Notes: generated by a model from the sequence alone, not told the origin. A stretch of 9,306 bases of DNA from Alphaproteobacteria bacterium (GCA_016780695.1 JADHLK010000052.1:1-9306), one strand, 5' to 3'. Shown: positions 1 through 6,131, counted from the first letter of the stretch. Program-made: numbers and translations.

Positions 1-815
1 ATATAGGCTTGCCGCTCAGTGACCGAGATCACCCCTCTGGCATCCAGCAGATTAAACAGATGGCTGGCCTTCATACATTGATCATAGGCGGGCAGGGCCG
101 GCGGCGTTTGCTGGTTCAGCAAGCGGGCACATTCGGCCTCGGCATCGCGGAAATGGGCAAACAGCATCTCAGTTTCCGCCAGATCAAAATTCCAGGCGGA
201 AAATTCCTGTTCGGCGCGCAGGAAAATATCCCCATAGAGTTTGCCGCCCTTCTCAGCTGGCACACCGTCCCAATCCAGCTGATAGACATTGTCAATGCCT
301 TGAATAAACATCGCCAGCCTCTCCAGCCCGTAGGTCAGCTCCAGCGGCACCGGATCACATTCGATCCCGCCCACCTGCTGAAAATAGGTGAATTGCGAGA
401 CTTCCATCCCATCGCACCAGACTTCCCAGCCCAGCCCCCAGGCCCCCAGTGTCGGCGATTCCCAATCATCTTCGACAAAGCGGATATCATGCTTGTCCAC
501 ATCCAGCCCAATCGCTGCCAATGACCCCAGATACAAATCCTGCGAGTCCGGCGGCGAGGGCTTCATAATGGTCTGAAACTGGTAATAATGCTGCAATCGG
601 TTCGGATTTTCGCCATAGCGGCCATCTGTCGGGCGGCGTGAGGGCTGGACATAGGCAGCTTTCCAGACGGCATCCGGGCCCAGCGCGCGCAAGGTAGTCG
701 CCGGATGAAAAGTTCCGGCCCCGACTTCCATATCATAGGGCTGAAGAATGACGCATCCCTGATCGGCCCAGTAGCGCTGTAAATTAAGAATGATCGACTG
801 AAAATCCGTGCGCAT
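1..815 (-). CDS. glyQ: Glycyl-tRNA synthetase alpha subunit (3' end cut by window edge)
   Basis: Class II aminoacyl-tRNA synthetase alpha chain. With the beta chain GlyS it charges tRNA-Gly in the cytosol as an alpha2beta2 enzyme. Reading leftward, 271 residues are visible, and family hallmarks run through most of them: LNLQRYWADQGCVILQPYDM (residues 11-30), VGAGTFHPATTLRALGP (31-47), VQPSRRPTDGRYGENPNRLQ (56-75), VEDDWESPTLGAWGLGWEVW (114-133) and TYGLERLAMF (161-170). The usual length is about 290-310 residues, so only about 20-30 C-terminal residues are missing. The ATG at 813-815 is the only ATG in frame after the stop at 903-905. Two TTG codons, 3 and 7 codons upstream, are possible alternatives. 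The SD is weak (GGAT just upstream). It is probably the last visible gene of the leftward operon, 100 nt after the zinc-ribbon gene, and glyS is expected beyond the left edge. Confidence 0.97.
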   Translation of the reverse strand, partial: MRTDFQSIILNLQRYWADQGCVILQPYDMEVGAGTFHPATTLRALGPDAVWKAAYVQPSRRPTDGRYGENPNRLQHYYQFQTIMKPSPPDSQDLYLGSLAAIGLDVDKHDIRFVEDDWESPTLGAWGLGWEVWCDGMEVSQFTYFQQVGGIECDPVPLELTYGLERLAMFIQGIDNVYQLDWDGVPAEKGGKLYGDIFLRAEQEFSAWNFDLAETEMLFAHFRDAEAECARLLNQQTPPALPAYDQCMKASHLFNLLDARGVISVTERQAY

Positions 816-915
816 CAGATCCAAGGCATCCGGCAAGATTGAGATGGCCGGACAGTAGCCAAAATAGAGGCTAAAATCAACACCGCCGCCTCTGCTGCCC
901 CATCATTTGGTAATC

Positions 916-1137
916 TCATTTGGCAACCGGGCAGTCCGGCTTGTTACAGCCTGCCCGGCTGACAAAGGCCCCGCAGGCCGCACATTGCGTCATCTCCAGC
1001 TCATCTGGCCGGTTCTGCTTATCCGCATTTGGCGCTGATATCCCCTGATTGCGGCGTTTTTCAATGATTCGGAAAACCATCCAGACTGCCCAGAGAATCA
1101 CCGCCAGCCAGATCAGTTTGCCAAGTGAAAAAAACAT
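916..1137 (-). CDS. Small membrane-anchored zinc-ribbon protein, 73 aa
   Basis: I do not recognise a characterised function. Residues 5-24 form one hydrophobic segment (GKLIWLAVILWAVWMVFRII region). A basic stretch (EKRR) and a polar linker follow, then a short cysteine-rich tail with C52-x2-C55 and C64-x4-C69 that looks like a zinc ribbon. The K/R-rich side follows the TM helix, so by the positive-inside rule the zinc-binding tail is probably cytoplasmic. I chose the ATG at 1137: AAAAGGAGAG lies upstream at good spacing, and this start clears the end of the S49 peptidase gene by 20 nt, whereas the longer reading from 1179 would overlap it. It lies between sppA and glyQ in the same direction and is probably co-transcribed. 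It is loosely like small PP0621-type proteins, from memory only. Confidence 0.8.
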   Translation of the reverse strand: MFFSLGKLIWLAVILWAVWMVFRIIEKRRNQGISAPNADKQNRPDELEMTQCAACGAFVSRAGCNKPDCPVAK

Positions 1138-1157
1138 GACCCGCGCTCTCCTTTTCT

Positions 1158-2000
1158 CTACAAGCCCAGCCGGGCCCACCAGAAACGCTGCTCTGCCGAG
1201 GCCAGCAGCGATTCAGCAGCGCGGCCCGCCGTCTCAGCGCGCATTTCAGCTGCCATGCCGGGCAGGCCGAAACGCTTGCGCGGTGTGATAGACACAATAT
1301 CAAGTTGGTCGCCGAATTTTTCTTCCAGAACGCTGTGCATCGCCCCCAGCTTGTCCACCAGCCCCAGCTCTGCTGCCTGGCGACCAGTCCAGAATGAGCC
1401 ATCAAACAAGGGCGGGCCATCTTCAGCCAACCGGCTGCCGCGCCGCTGCTGGACCCAATCGATAAATTGGCGGTGGATATCTTCTTGCAGATTTTTCAGC
1501 CGTGCCACATCTTCAGATTTTTCCGGCTGGAACGGATCAAGGATGGATTTTGATTCGCCCGCTGTATAGACGCGCCGCTCCACCCCTATCTTGGCCAGCG
1601 CTTCGGGAAAGCCAAAGCCAGCAGAAATAACGCCGATTGAGCCAATGATAGAGCTGGCATGGGCATAAATTTCATCAGCCGAAGCCGCCAGCCAATAGCC
1701 GCCGGACGCGGCCGCATCCTCACAAAAAGCCAGCACCGGCCGGTCATGCTTTCTGGCCAGCTGGCGAATCCGTGTGCCAATTAGCGCCGATTGCACCGGC
1801 GAGCCGCCGGGCGAATTGACCGACAGCACCACCGCCTCCGTGCCTTTCATCCGAAAGGCTTTTTTCAGCAGCGGCTCCACCGCTTCCAGATTGAGGCCGC
1901 GGCGCAAGGGCGAACCAGCCGGGCTGATCACCCCATGCAGCCGCACCAGCGCCACCCGCGGGCGGTTTTTCTGCCAGAATTTGAAACGCCATCGCGCCAT
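1158..2000 (-). CDS. sppA: S49 family peptidase, short SppA/SohB-like form
   Basis: Serine peptidase of the SppA (signal peptide peptidase) family, 280 residues. The catalytic dyad can be placed: Ser99 in AAASGGYWLAASADEIYA and Lys151 in GESKSILDPF. Their 52-residue spacing equals the Ser147/Lys199 spacing of Bacillus SppA. Other family signatures are LSVNSPGGSPV (59-69) and SIIGSIGVIS (117-126). Unlike E. coli SppA it has one catalytic domain and no evident N-terminal signal anchor; the N-terminus is basic (MARWRFKFWQKNRPR). It is therefore cytoplasmic or peripheral. Members of this short type are common in Alphaproteobacteria. The start at 1998-2000 has AAAGGAT 7 nt upstream; a longer in-frame reading to 2105 would overlap the methyltransferase gene and has low-complexity sequence. 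It sits 43 nt after the methyltransferase gene. Confidence 0.93.
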   Translation of the reverse strand: MARWRFKFWQKNRPRVALVRLHGVISPAGSPLRRGLNLEAVEPLLKKAFRMKGTEAVVLSVNSPGGSPVQSALIGTRIRQLARKHDRPVLAFCEDAAASGGYWLAASADEIYAHASSIIGSIGVISAGFGFPEALAKIGVERRVYTAGESKSILDPFQPEKSEDVARLKNLQEDIHRQFIDWVQQRRGSRLAEDGPPLFDGSFWTGRQAAELGLVDKLGAMHSVLEEKFGDQLDIVSITPRKRFGLPGMAAEMRAETAGRAAESLLASAEQRFWWARLGL

Positions 2001-2010
2001 TTTAATATCC

Positions 2011-2040
2011 TTTTTTTGGCCCGTTTGTTTTTTTGGGCCG
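2011..2040 (-). repeat. Tandem 13-bp A-tract direct repeat before sppA
   Basis: On the minus strand CGGCCCAAAAAAA (2040-2028) and CGGGCCAAAAAAA (2023-2011) form a direct repeat with one mismatch, separated by CAAA. The GGCCC and GGGCC cores can also pair as a 5-bp hairpin. The second A-tract runs straight into the sppA Shine-Dalgarno sequence (AGGAT). It could be an attenuator-like element or simple slippage. Confidence 0.4.
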
Positions 2041-2043
2041 TTT

Positions 2044-2856
2044 TCAGTCCGGTCTTGTGCTGGCTGGCGCGCGCGGACGCGGCACGCCCGGATGCGCCAA
2101 ATCAATCGGCTGTCCTTTCATAACTTGCTGGGCTTCATTGGTCAAAGAGCCATCCATATTATGCAAGACCATTCCGGCCAGTAAAGCACCGCCCCCTGCC
2201 ACCCCTTTGCGGGCAGAAATAATTGTGCGAATAGCCGGGGCCGCGCGCGCCGGCCAGAGGGGGAATTGCACGATCTCCCCGGCCTTGCCATAAAGCGCGG
2301 CCAGCACCTCATCAGCGCGATCCGACCGGCAGATGAAGCTAAGCCGCCCCTTTGGTTTCAGCGCGCGCAGACCAGCTGCCACCCAATCTGCCAGCGAGGG
2401 GCCATCGCCTTGATGAGCGAGGGCCCGGCGGCGATCTGACGGGCGCGTTCCGCCCGGCTGGTGAAAGGGCGGGTTGGCCACCAGCTGATCAAAACTGCCA
2501 GCCAGAACCGGCGGCAGGCTGGTAATATCGGCTTCCAGCGCGCGAATTCTCTCGGCCCGGCCATTGGCCTCTATATTGCTGGCCAGCAGCGCCGCCAGAT
2601 ACGGGTCTTTTTCAACAGCCGTTATATGGTAATCCGGCAAGCGCCAGCTGACCCCCAGAGAAACCGCCCCGGCCCCGGCGCCCATATCCAGCAGCCTGCC
2701 CTTGCCAGCCGGAACGCTCGCTGCCAGAAACACCGCATCCGTGCCAAAACGATAACCACTGACCGGCTGGCGCAGCTGCACCGCCTGATCAAATATATAA
2801 TCAGTGGTCAGATCGGTCTCAGCCAAACTGGCCGGGCGGGGCGGATGATCAGTCAT
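2044..2856 (-). CDS. TrmN6-like SAM-dependent methyltransferase
   Basis: Class I SAM-dependent N6-adenine methyltransferase of the YfiC/TrmN6 group, 270 residues. E. coli TrmN6 methylates A37 of tRNA1-Val. Visible motifs are SGYRFGTDAVFLAA (33-46), the SAM-binding LLDMGAGAGAVSL (55-67), the acidic ribose-binding region AVEKD (80-84) and the catalytic NPPFH (128-132). NPPF/Y is typical of N6-adenine or glutamine methylation, so the exact RNA site is inferred, not shown. The C-terminus is a Pro/Arg-rich tail (PGVPRPRAPASTRP). Two adjacent ATGs exist (2859 and 2856). The second is spaced better from AGGA and is chosen. The start lies inside the end of the DUF2007 gene (8-nt overlap), so translation is probably coupled. 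The ORF could extend in frame further upstream, but that would run deep into the neighbour. Confidence 0.88.
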   Translation of the reverse strand: MTDHPPRPASLAETDLTTDYIFDQAVQLRQPVSGYRFGTDAVFLAASVPAGKGRLLDMGAGAGAVSLGVSWRLPDYHITAVEKDPYLAALLASNIEANGRAERIRALEADITSLPPVLAGSFDQLVANPPFHQPGGTRPSDRRRALAHQGDGPSLADWVAAGLRALKPKGRLSFICRSDRADEVLAALYGKAGEIVQFPLWPARAAPAIRTIISARKGVAGGGALLAGMVLHNMDGSLTNEAQQVMKGQPIDLAHPGVPRPRAPASTRPD

Positions 2857-3064
2857 CATAATCCTGTTCAGCATCAGCCAAAATATTGCGGCCAGCATAG
2901 GCATAGCCCTCAGGCACCATCAGACGGCGCGGAAAGGCCCCAATACCGGCTTCCAGGGCGGAAATATGCTGATCAAACACCACATGGGGAATAGCCGTAT
3001 CATCCAGCAATGCCTGAAGCAAGGTCAGGCGCACCGGATCTGTTGTTTTGACCAGACAAATCAT
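2849..3064 (-). CDS. DUF2007 domain protein, 71 aa
   Basis: This is a small protein of the DUF2007 family (putative signal-transducing protein), the size of the whole domain. The typical pattern is present: an N-terminal strand and 'TTDPVRLTLLQALL' helix (7-20), then IPHVVFDQHISALE (25-38), FPRRLMVPE (44-52) and a final helix ending in an acidic tail. The biochemical role is unknown; the fold is similar to small ligand-sensing ferredoxin-like or ACT-like domains, which is an inference from memory. It is the first gene of the leftward operon and its last codons overlap the methyltransferase start. No Shine-Dalgarno precedes the ATG (only AGGGC directly abutting it). Together with the promoter at 3070-3098 this points to leaderless translation. 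The gene is well supported by its family pattern. Confidence 0.88.
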   Translation of the reverse strand: MICLVKTTDPVRLTLLQALLDDTAIPHVVFDQHISALEAGIGAFPRRLMVPEGYAYAGRNILADAEQDYDD

Positions 3065-3069
3065 GCCCT

Positions 3070-3098
3070 ATTATCAGGGATTGGCTGCCTGATTCCAA
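3070..3098 (-). promoter_or_regulatory. Sigma70-type promoter of the DUF2007-glyQ operon
   Basis: On the minus strand TTGGAA (3098-3093) and GATAAT (3075-3070) are separated by exactly 17 bp and match the consensus hexamers at 4/6 and 5/6 positions. The -10 ends 5 nt before the A of the ATG at 3064, so the predicted start site falls on or next to the start codon. Seen directly by inspection; activity is inferred. Confidence 0.5.
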
Positions 3099-3216
3099 GC
3101 CCCGTTTCAGCCCGGACGAAAAAAGATTTTTGCCGCGCGACCTGATGAATTTCCTTGCCGAACCAGAATGGCTCTCTTATGCAAGGGAAACCGTCAACCG
3201 ATTTATAGATTTGCTT

Positions 3217-4239
3217 ATGCCCGTTGCTGCAAAACAAACGCCGCCTGTGCCGAGCCTGGCCCCGCTGCTGGAGCTGACGGCTCCGGCGATGGTAGCGGTC
3301 AATCAGGTGATTCTGGAACGCTTGCAATCAGAGGTGGGACTTATCCCGGAGCTGGCCGGGCATCTGATCGCGGCGGGCGGCAAGCGGATGCGCCCGATGC
3401 TGACACTGGCCGGGGCGCTATGCACCGGCCAGGCAGAGCCGCAAGAGCCGCCTCAGGCAGCGCTGCTGCTGGCAGCCGCGGTTGAGTTTATCCATAATGC
3501 AACTTTGCTGCATGATGATGTGATAGATGCCTCAGGCCAGCGCCGCGGGCGCGAAACAGCTAATGCCATCTGGGGCAATCAAGCCTCTGTTCTGGTAGGG
3601 GATTTTCTGTTTGCCCGCGCTTTTGAGCTGATGGTGGAGAGCGGCGATATAGAGGTGCTGGGCCTGCTGGCCTCAGCCTCTGCCCGCATCACCGAGGCGG
3701 AGGTCAGGCAAATGGTGATGACCGGCCAGCCTGACGCGGATATCACAGATTACATGACGGTTATCTCTGGCAAGACAGCGGTGCTGTTTGCAGCAGCGGC
3801 TGAGGCGGGCGCACGGGTTGCCGGGGCCAGCCGGGATCAGGCGGCGGCGCTCTATGAATATGGGCTGCATCTGGGCCGCGCCTTTCAGATGATGGATGAT
3901 GCGCTGGATTACACCGCCCCGACCGACCAGATGGGCAAAAATACCGGTGATGATTTCGCCGAAGGAAAAATTACCCTGCCGGTGATTCTGGCTTGGCAAA
4001 AGGCCAGCCGGGAGGAACAGGCTTTTCTGAGCCGCGCTTTTGCCGGAGAGGAGAGCCGGGACGGGGATTTTGCCGAGATGCAGGCGCTGCTGTCCCGCCA
4101 TGACAGTATCGAACAGGCCCTGCAGCTGGCTGCTGCAGAAGCAGACCAGGCGATTGCCGCGCTGGATAAATTGCCGGCCAGCGAATTGGTTGCCGCCCTT
4201 GCCTCAGCAGCTGCCTTTGCCGCCGCCCGGCAGAGCTAG
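3217..4239 (+). CDS. ispB: Long-chain all-trans polyprenyl diphosphate synthase
   Basis: Trans-isoprenyl diphosphate synthase that adds isopentenyl units to an allylic primer. It most likely makes the octa- to decaprenyl side chain of ubiquinone. In the 340-residue form: GGKRMRPML (54-62), the first Asp-rich motif DDVID (100-104) in FIHNATLLHDDVIDASGQRRGRETAN, Lys186 in SGKTAVLF, the second Asp-rich motif DDALD (227-231), and EGKITLP (249-255). The residue five before the first Asp motif is a small Ala, as in medium/long-chain enzymes; the final chain length cannot be read from sequence. The start is uncertain: TTG 3130 and ATG 3145 are in frame, but ATG 3217 gives the usual length and homologous N-terminus. 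No good SD precedes 3217. TATAGA at 3204-3209 sits where a leaderless promoter would be, and a weak TTGCCG/TATGCA pair (3155-3183) is an alternative. It ends in TAG, showing that amber is a normal stop here. Confidence 0.92.
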   Translation: MPVAAKQTPPVPSLAPLLELTAPAMVAVNQVILERLQSEVGLIPELAGHLIAAGGKRMRPMLTLAGALCTGQAEPQEPPQAALLLAAAVEFIHNATLLHDDVIDASGQRRGRETANAIWGNQASVLVGDFLFARAFELMVESGDIEVLGLLASASARITEAEVRQMVMTGQPDADITDYMTVISGKTAVLFAAAAEAGARVAGASRDQAAALYEYGLHLGRAFQMMDDALDYTAPTDQMGKNTGDDFAEGKITLPVILAWQKASREEQAFLSRAFAGEESRDGDFAEMQALLSRHDSIEQALQLAAAEADQAIAALDKLPASELVAALASAAAFAAARQS

Positions 4240-4264
4240 CACATCGTAGCAGCACCGCCGCTTT

Positions 4265-4741
4265 TCAGGCTTTGTCCCGCCGGTCCGGCGACAATGGTGC
4301 ATCCTGTTCGCAGCGCAGCAGCTGGGCTATTTCCAAAGCCCGCTGGCCAGTCTGAACAGCCCAGCGACTATCCAGAGCACAATCTGCCGCGCGGTCAAAA
4401 TCGCCAGCCGAGAGCGCCGCGCGCAGCTGCACAAAACTGGTCAGACGCGGCCCGCCCAGGTTAAACGCCATGGAAATAAGAGCGTGCCTGCGCGGGGCCG
4501 AAAAATCCCGCCAGCCGGGCAGCCAGCCATCCAGAATCGTCTGCGCCAGCGCAATATCTGTTTCAAACAGGAAATCTATCTCGGCAACGCTGAGGCCGCG
4601 ATCTGTCAGATTGCGCCCCACCGCGATGGTGCATTTGCCGACACTGTCCAGATAGGGGAAAGCGCGCACCCCTTCATGGGCACGCAGCATCTGGCGCAAT
4701 GCCTGTGCCTCCAGCCTGTTGTCAAAACTGGTATTTGTCAT
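4265..4741 (-). CDS. T4-type lysozyme (GH24 endolysin)
   Basis: Phage-type muramidase that cleaves the MurNAc-GlcNAc bond of peptidoglycan, 158 residues. The catalytic triad is intact: Glu23 (AHEGVRAFPY), Asp32 (YLDSVGK) and Thr38 (CTIAVGRNLT). The spacing of 9 and 6 residues is identical to Glu11/Asp20/Thr26 of T4 lysozyme. SRWAVQTGQRALEIAQLL (125-142) corresponds to the conserved 'RW..Q...RA' C-terminal helix of the family. No signal peptide or signal-arrest-release segment is visible at the N-terminus (MTNTSFDNRLEAQALRQ), so it should need the adjacent holin to reach the wall. GAGAGG lies 5 nt before the ATG. It is the last gene of the leftward lysis cassette and converges on the polyprenyl synthase gene with only 25 nt between stops. 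No convincing terminator was found there. Confidence 0.9.
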   Translation of the reverse strand: MTNTSFDNRLEAQALRQMLRAHEGVRAFPYLDSVGKCTIAVGRNLTDRGLSVAEIDFLFETDIALAQTILDGWLPGWRDFSAPRRHALISMAFNLGGPRLTSFVQLRAALSAGDFDRAADCALDSRWAVQTGQRALEIAQLLRCEQDAPLSPDRRDKA

Positions 4742-4783
4742 TTCAGCCTCTCACTCTTACTTTCATCTTGATAAGGGGAACGC

Positions 4784-4826
4784 GCCCGGTTTGCGGGCCT
4801 TATATTTGTTGGGCCTTTTATTTATT
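4784..4826. repeat. Small hairpin plus 16-bp tandem repeat between holin and lysozyme genes
   Basis: GCCCG-gtttg-CGGGC (4784-4798) can fold as a 5-bp hairpin. Overlapping its end, GGGCCTTATATTTGTT (4795-4810) is followed directly by GGGCCTTTTATTTATT (4811-4826), a tandem repeat matching at 14 of 16 positions. The second copy covers the end of the holin gene, including its TAA stop. The hairpin lacks a clean T-run on either strand, so I do not call it a terminator. It could tune lysozyme relative to holin expression. Confidence 0.4.
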
Positions 4827-5183
4827 GGGTGGGCGGCGGAATCGGTCAAAGCCGCGCAGCCCGAAACTGGCCCCGATAGAGGCCAGAACGGCCCATTGAA
4901 ACCAGTCAGGGGTTTCTTCCAGCATGGCAAATCCCTGCTGCACAAAAGGCTGCAGCGGGGGGATAAAACAGGCCAGGATGATAGCAATAAAACAGAGCGT
5001 CCAGGCCTCATCCTTCCAGCCGGATACAGAGGCGGCGGCCATCCATTCGGCCCAGCCAGCCTCGGTTTCTGCTGCCAGCATCGCGCGCTTTGCCCGCGCC
5101 TTGGCATAAGTCTTTTTCTCAGCAGCGCGGCTTTGCAGCCAATTCAGAGCCAGCCCGCTAAGATTGGCAAGTAAGGGGGTCAT
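4818..5183 (-). CDS. Holin-like protein, GTA_holin_3TM type
   Basis: Inner-membrane protein of 121 residues resembling the 'holin of 3TMs, for gene-transfer release' family (PF11351), assigned from pattern memory. The N-terminal hydrophobic helix (3-16) is followed by a charged stretch with many Ala, Lys and Arg (AEKKTYAKARAKRAML), then GWAEWMAAASVSGWKDEAW. Two clear TM segments follow: residues 61-79 (TLCFIAIILACFIPPL core) and 94-110 (WFQWAVLASIGASFGLR). The tail is short and basic (RFRRPPNK). Holins form lesions that release endolysin, and the adjacent cytoplasmic-type lysozyme supports this role. The start at 5183 has AAGGAG 8 nt upstream. It is 24 nt downstream of the 57-residue protein gene. 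The alternative is an unrelated phage membrane protein. Confidence 0.75.
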   Translation of the reverse strand: MTPLLANLSGLALNWLQSRAAEKKTYAKARAKRAMLAAETEAGWAEWMAAASVSGWKDEAWTLCFIAIILACFIPPLQPFVQQGFAMLEETPDWFQWAVLASIGASFGLRGFDRFRRPPNK

Positions 5184-5207
5184 GTCTTCTCTCCTTTCCA
5201 GAGCCGG

Positions 5208-5381
5208 TCAGTCGGCGGTCAGCAAGACCAGCACCAAGCGACCTATATAGCTTTCCGGGCCAATCGAGACCAGCACCGCAAAACCCATCACAATCAACAA
5301 GGTGCGGAGCTGGCCAAAGCGGCGTTCCACATCCAGCTGAAGCTGGCTGACCCGATCAGCCAAATCATCCATCTTGCTCAT
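5208..5381 (-). CDS. 57-aa coiled-coil/single-TM protein, XhlA-like
   Basis: This short gene encodes MSKMDDLADRVSQLQLDVER, then RFGQLR, then one hydrophobic segment (LLIVMGFAVLVSIGP, about 28-42) and a second weakly hydrophobic stretch (RLVLVLLTA) at the end. A heptad-like helix followed by a TM segment is the arrangement of haemolysin XhlA-type phage proteins, which assist holins. That is an analogy of topology, not a demonstrated homology. GGGAG is 6 nt before the ATG. The ATG overlaps the TGA of the upstream gene (ATGA), so translation is probably coupled. Its place between the HTH gene and the holin suggests a lysis accessory or membrane-anchoring role. Confidence 0.75.
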   Translation of the reverse strand: MSKMDDLADRVSQLQLDVERRFGQLRTLLIVMGFAVLVSIGPESYIGRLVLVLLTAD

Positions 5382-5848
5382 TTATCTCTCCCTTCGACCG
5401 CTGTTTGCGCAGAGGCAGCACTGTCGGCGAGCAGCCGCGCCGCGCGCTGATGATCGCGATCCGTCTCGGGCAGCAGCTGCCAGGCCAAACGGGCAAGAAG
5501 CCGGGTTTGCCAATGCCGCATCCCAGCCACTGTCTCGGCACGCCGGATGGAAATCTGCGGCTGCGCCGGGGCAAAATTGGCGGCCAGCGCGGTGACCATT
5601 TCCTGTATCAGCGGGGCCGGGTCTGCCGGATGCACCAGCAGGATAATTTGCTGCGGGGCACTGCGGCGGGCATTATCCACCAGCTGCTCGGCCAGGTCTG
5701 TCAGCGCCCGCTGGTGCAGCAGGGCCAGATGGGCACGCGAGCGGCTGAAATGGGTTTGTAGATGTCGCCAGGGAAGCTGCAACGCCCGCGCCCAGAGCAG
5801 CTGGCGCTGCATCGCACTGACCCCAACCAGCGCGTCCAGAATCAGCAT
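5378..5848 (-). CDS. HTH-containing protein, downstream part of an amber-interrupted gene
   Basis: This is a 156-residue open frame from ATG 5848. Residues 1-58 (LLWARALQLPWRHLQTHFSR then ALTDLAEQL) look like the helix-turn-helix end of the small alphaproteobacterial phage-associated DUF6362 proteins, where 'LVW.RA.G.PWK.I...' is typical; this is from memory and only moderately sure. The remaining about 95 residues (including IILLVHPADP and RHWQTRLLARLAWQLLP) I do not recognise. The frame stays open upstream of 5848 as far as a TAG at 5927-5929, and the translation there (AAGRTLKTGPTPEDIDRL) reads like protein. The true gene therefore probably began at 6073. From ATG 5848 the ribosome site is weak (AGG, 3 nt away). 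Its TGA overlaps the next ATG. A DNA-binding or packaging-related role is possible. Confidence 0.55.
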   Translation of the reverse strand: MLILDALVGVSAMQRQLLWARALQLPWRHLQTHFSRSRAHLALLHQRALTDLAEQLVDNARRSAPQQIILLVHPADPAPLIQEMVTALAANFAPAQPQISIRRAETVAGMRHWQTRLLARLAWQLLPETDRDHQRAARLLADSAASAQTAVEGRDK

Positions 5849-5926
5849 CAGCCTGTCTATATCCTCTGGTGTTGGGCCTGTTTTCAGGGTTCTGCCTGCA
5901 GCCGGGTGGCGATTATCCTGAAGCGG

Positions 5927-5929
5927 CTA
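5927..5929 (-). other. In-frame amber codon splitting the first cassette gene
   Basis: The minus-strand TAG here is the only stop between ATG 6073 and TGA 5378 in that frame. Read as a sense codon it would give a 231-residue protein. TAG ends the polyprenyl synthase and repressor genes in this window, so amber is not reassigned. A nonsense mutation (for example from TGG, CAG or GAG), a sequencing error or a translational restart are the alternatives. Confidence 0.65.
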
Positions 5930-6073
5930 GGGAAAGGCTGATTGCGGGCGGCCGGGTCGCTCCAGATAGGAACGGGGCAAAGCGTGCAAAGTATGGCTGG
6001 CCTTTTCCAGCTCCTGCTGCAATCGCTTTATATCCGCAGCTTCAACAGCCGTCAGACCGGATAGATAGGACAT
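5927..6073 (-). CDS. 48-aa N-terminal fragment of the interrupted cassette gene
   Basis: Begins MSYLSGLTAVEAADIKRLQQ and ends GRPQSAFP at the TAG. The charged helix ADIKRLQQELEKASHTLHALP resembles the 'RL.EAA..LRRLP' start of the DUF6362-like proteins, and SAFP falls where their 'WP' motif lies. That supports the view that this piece and 5378-5848 were one gene. The start at 6073 is chosen because AAGGGA lies 6 nt upstream; a TTG at 6112 is in frame but lies inside the regulatory region. It is the first gene of the leftward lysis cassette, facing the repressor. It could still be made as a short peptide. Confidence 0.5.
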   Translation of the reverse strand: MSYLSGLTAVEAADIKRLQQELEKASHTLHALPRSYLERPGRPQSAFP

Positions 6074-6106
6074 GAATTTCCCTTTTGCTGATATGCCGGG
6101 TGCGAT

Positions 6107-6112
6107 GGTCAA
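6107..6112 (-). promoter_or_regulatory. Possible -35 element of the lysis cassette
   Basis: TTGACC on the minus strand (5/6 to TTGACA) directly abuts the 18-bp palindrome. No convincing -10 hexamer is found at 16-18 bp spacing, so the cassette promoter may be weak, need an activator, or lie elsewhere. Confidence 0.25.
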
Positions 6113-6113
6113 A

Positions 6114-6131
6114 AATAGGAATATTCCTATT
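6114..6131. promoter_or_regulatory. Perfect 18-bp palindrome, probable repressor operator
   Basis: AATAGGAATATTCCTATT is its own reverse complement over all 18 bases. It lies between the divergent repressor (start 6231) and the lysis cassette (start 6073). It overlaps where the -35 of the repressor promoter would be and touches the possible cassette -35. The position and dyad symmetry suit a dimeric HTH repressor controlling both directions; binding is inferred. Confidence 0.65.

Noticed and set aside
9..524. Plus-strand 171-residue open frame at the left end
   Set aside because: It is antisense to glyQ, whose minus-strand translation matches the family throughout.
4240..4264. Bidirectional terminator between the convergent polyprenyl synthase and lysozyme genes
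   Set aside because: Only 25 nt separate the stops and I found no stem followed by a T-run. CGCCGGtCCGGCG just inside the lysozyme tail has no T-run either.
4719..5174. Plus-strand open frame across the lysis genes
   Set aside because: It is antisense to the holin, has no family pattern or good ribosome site, and is a shadow of the GC-rich coding strand.
5927..5929. Amber codon recoded as an amino acid, as in some phages
   Set aside because: TAG is the natural stop of the polyprenyl synthase gene and of the facing repressor gene, so reassignment in this genome is unlikely.
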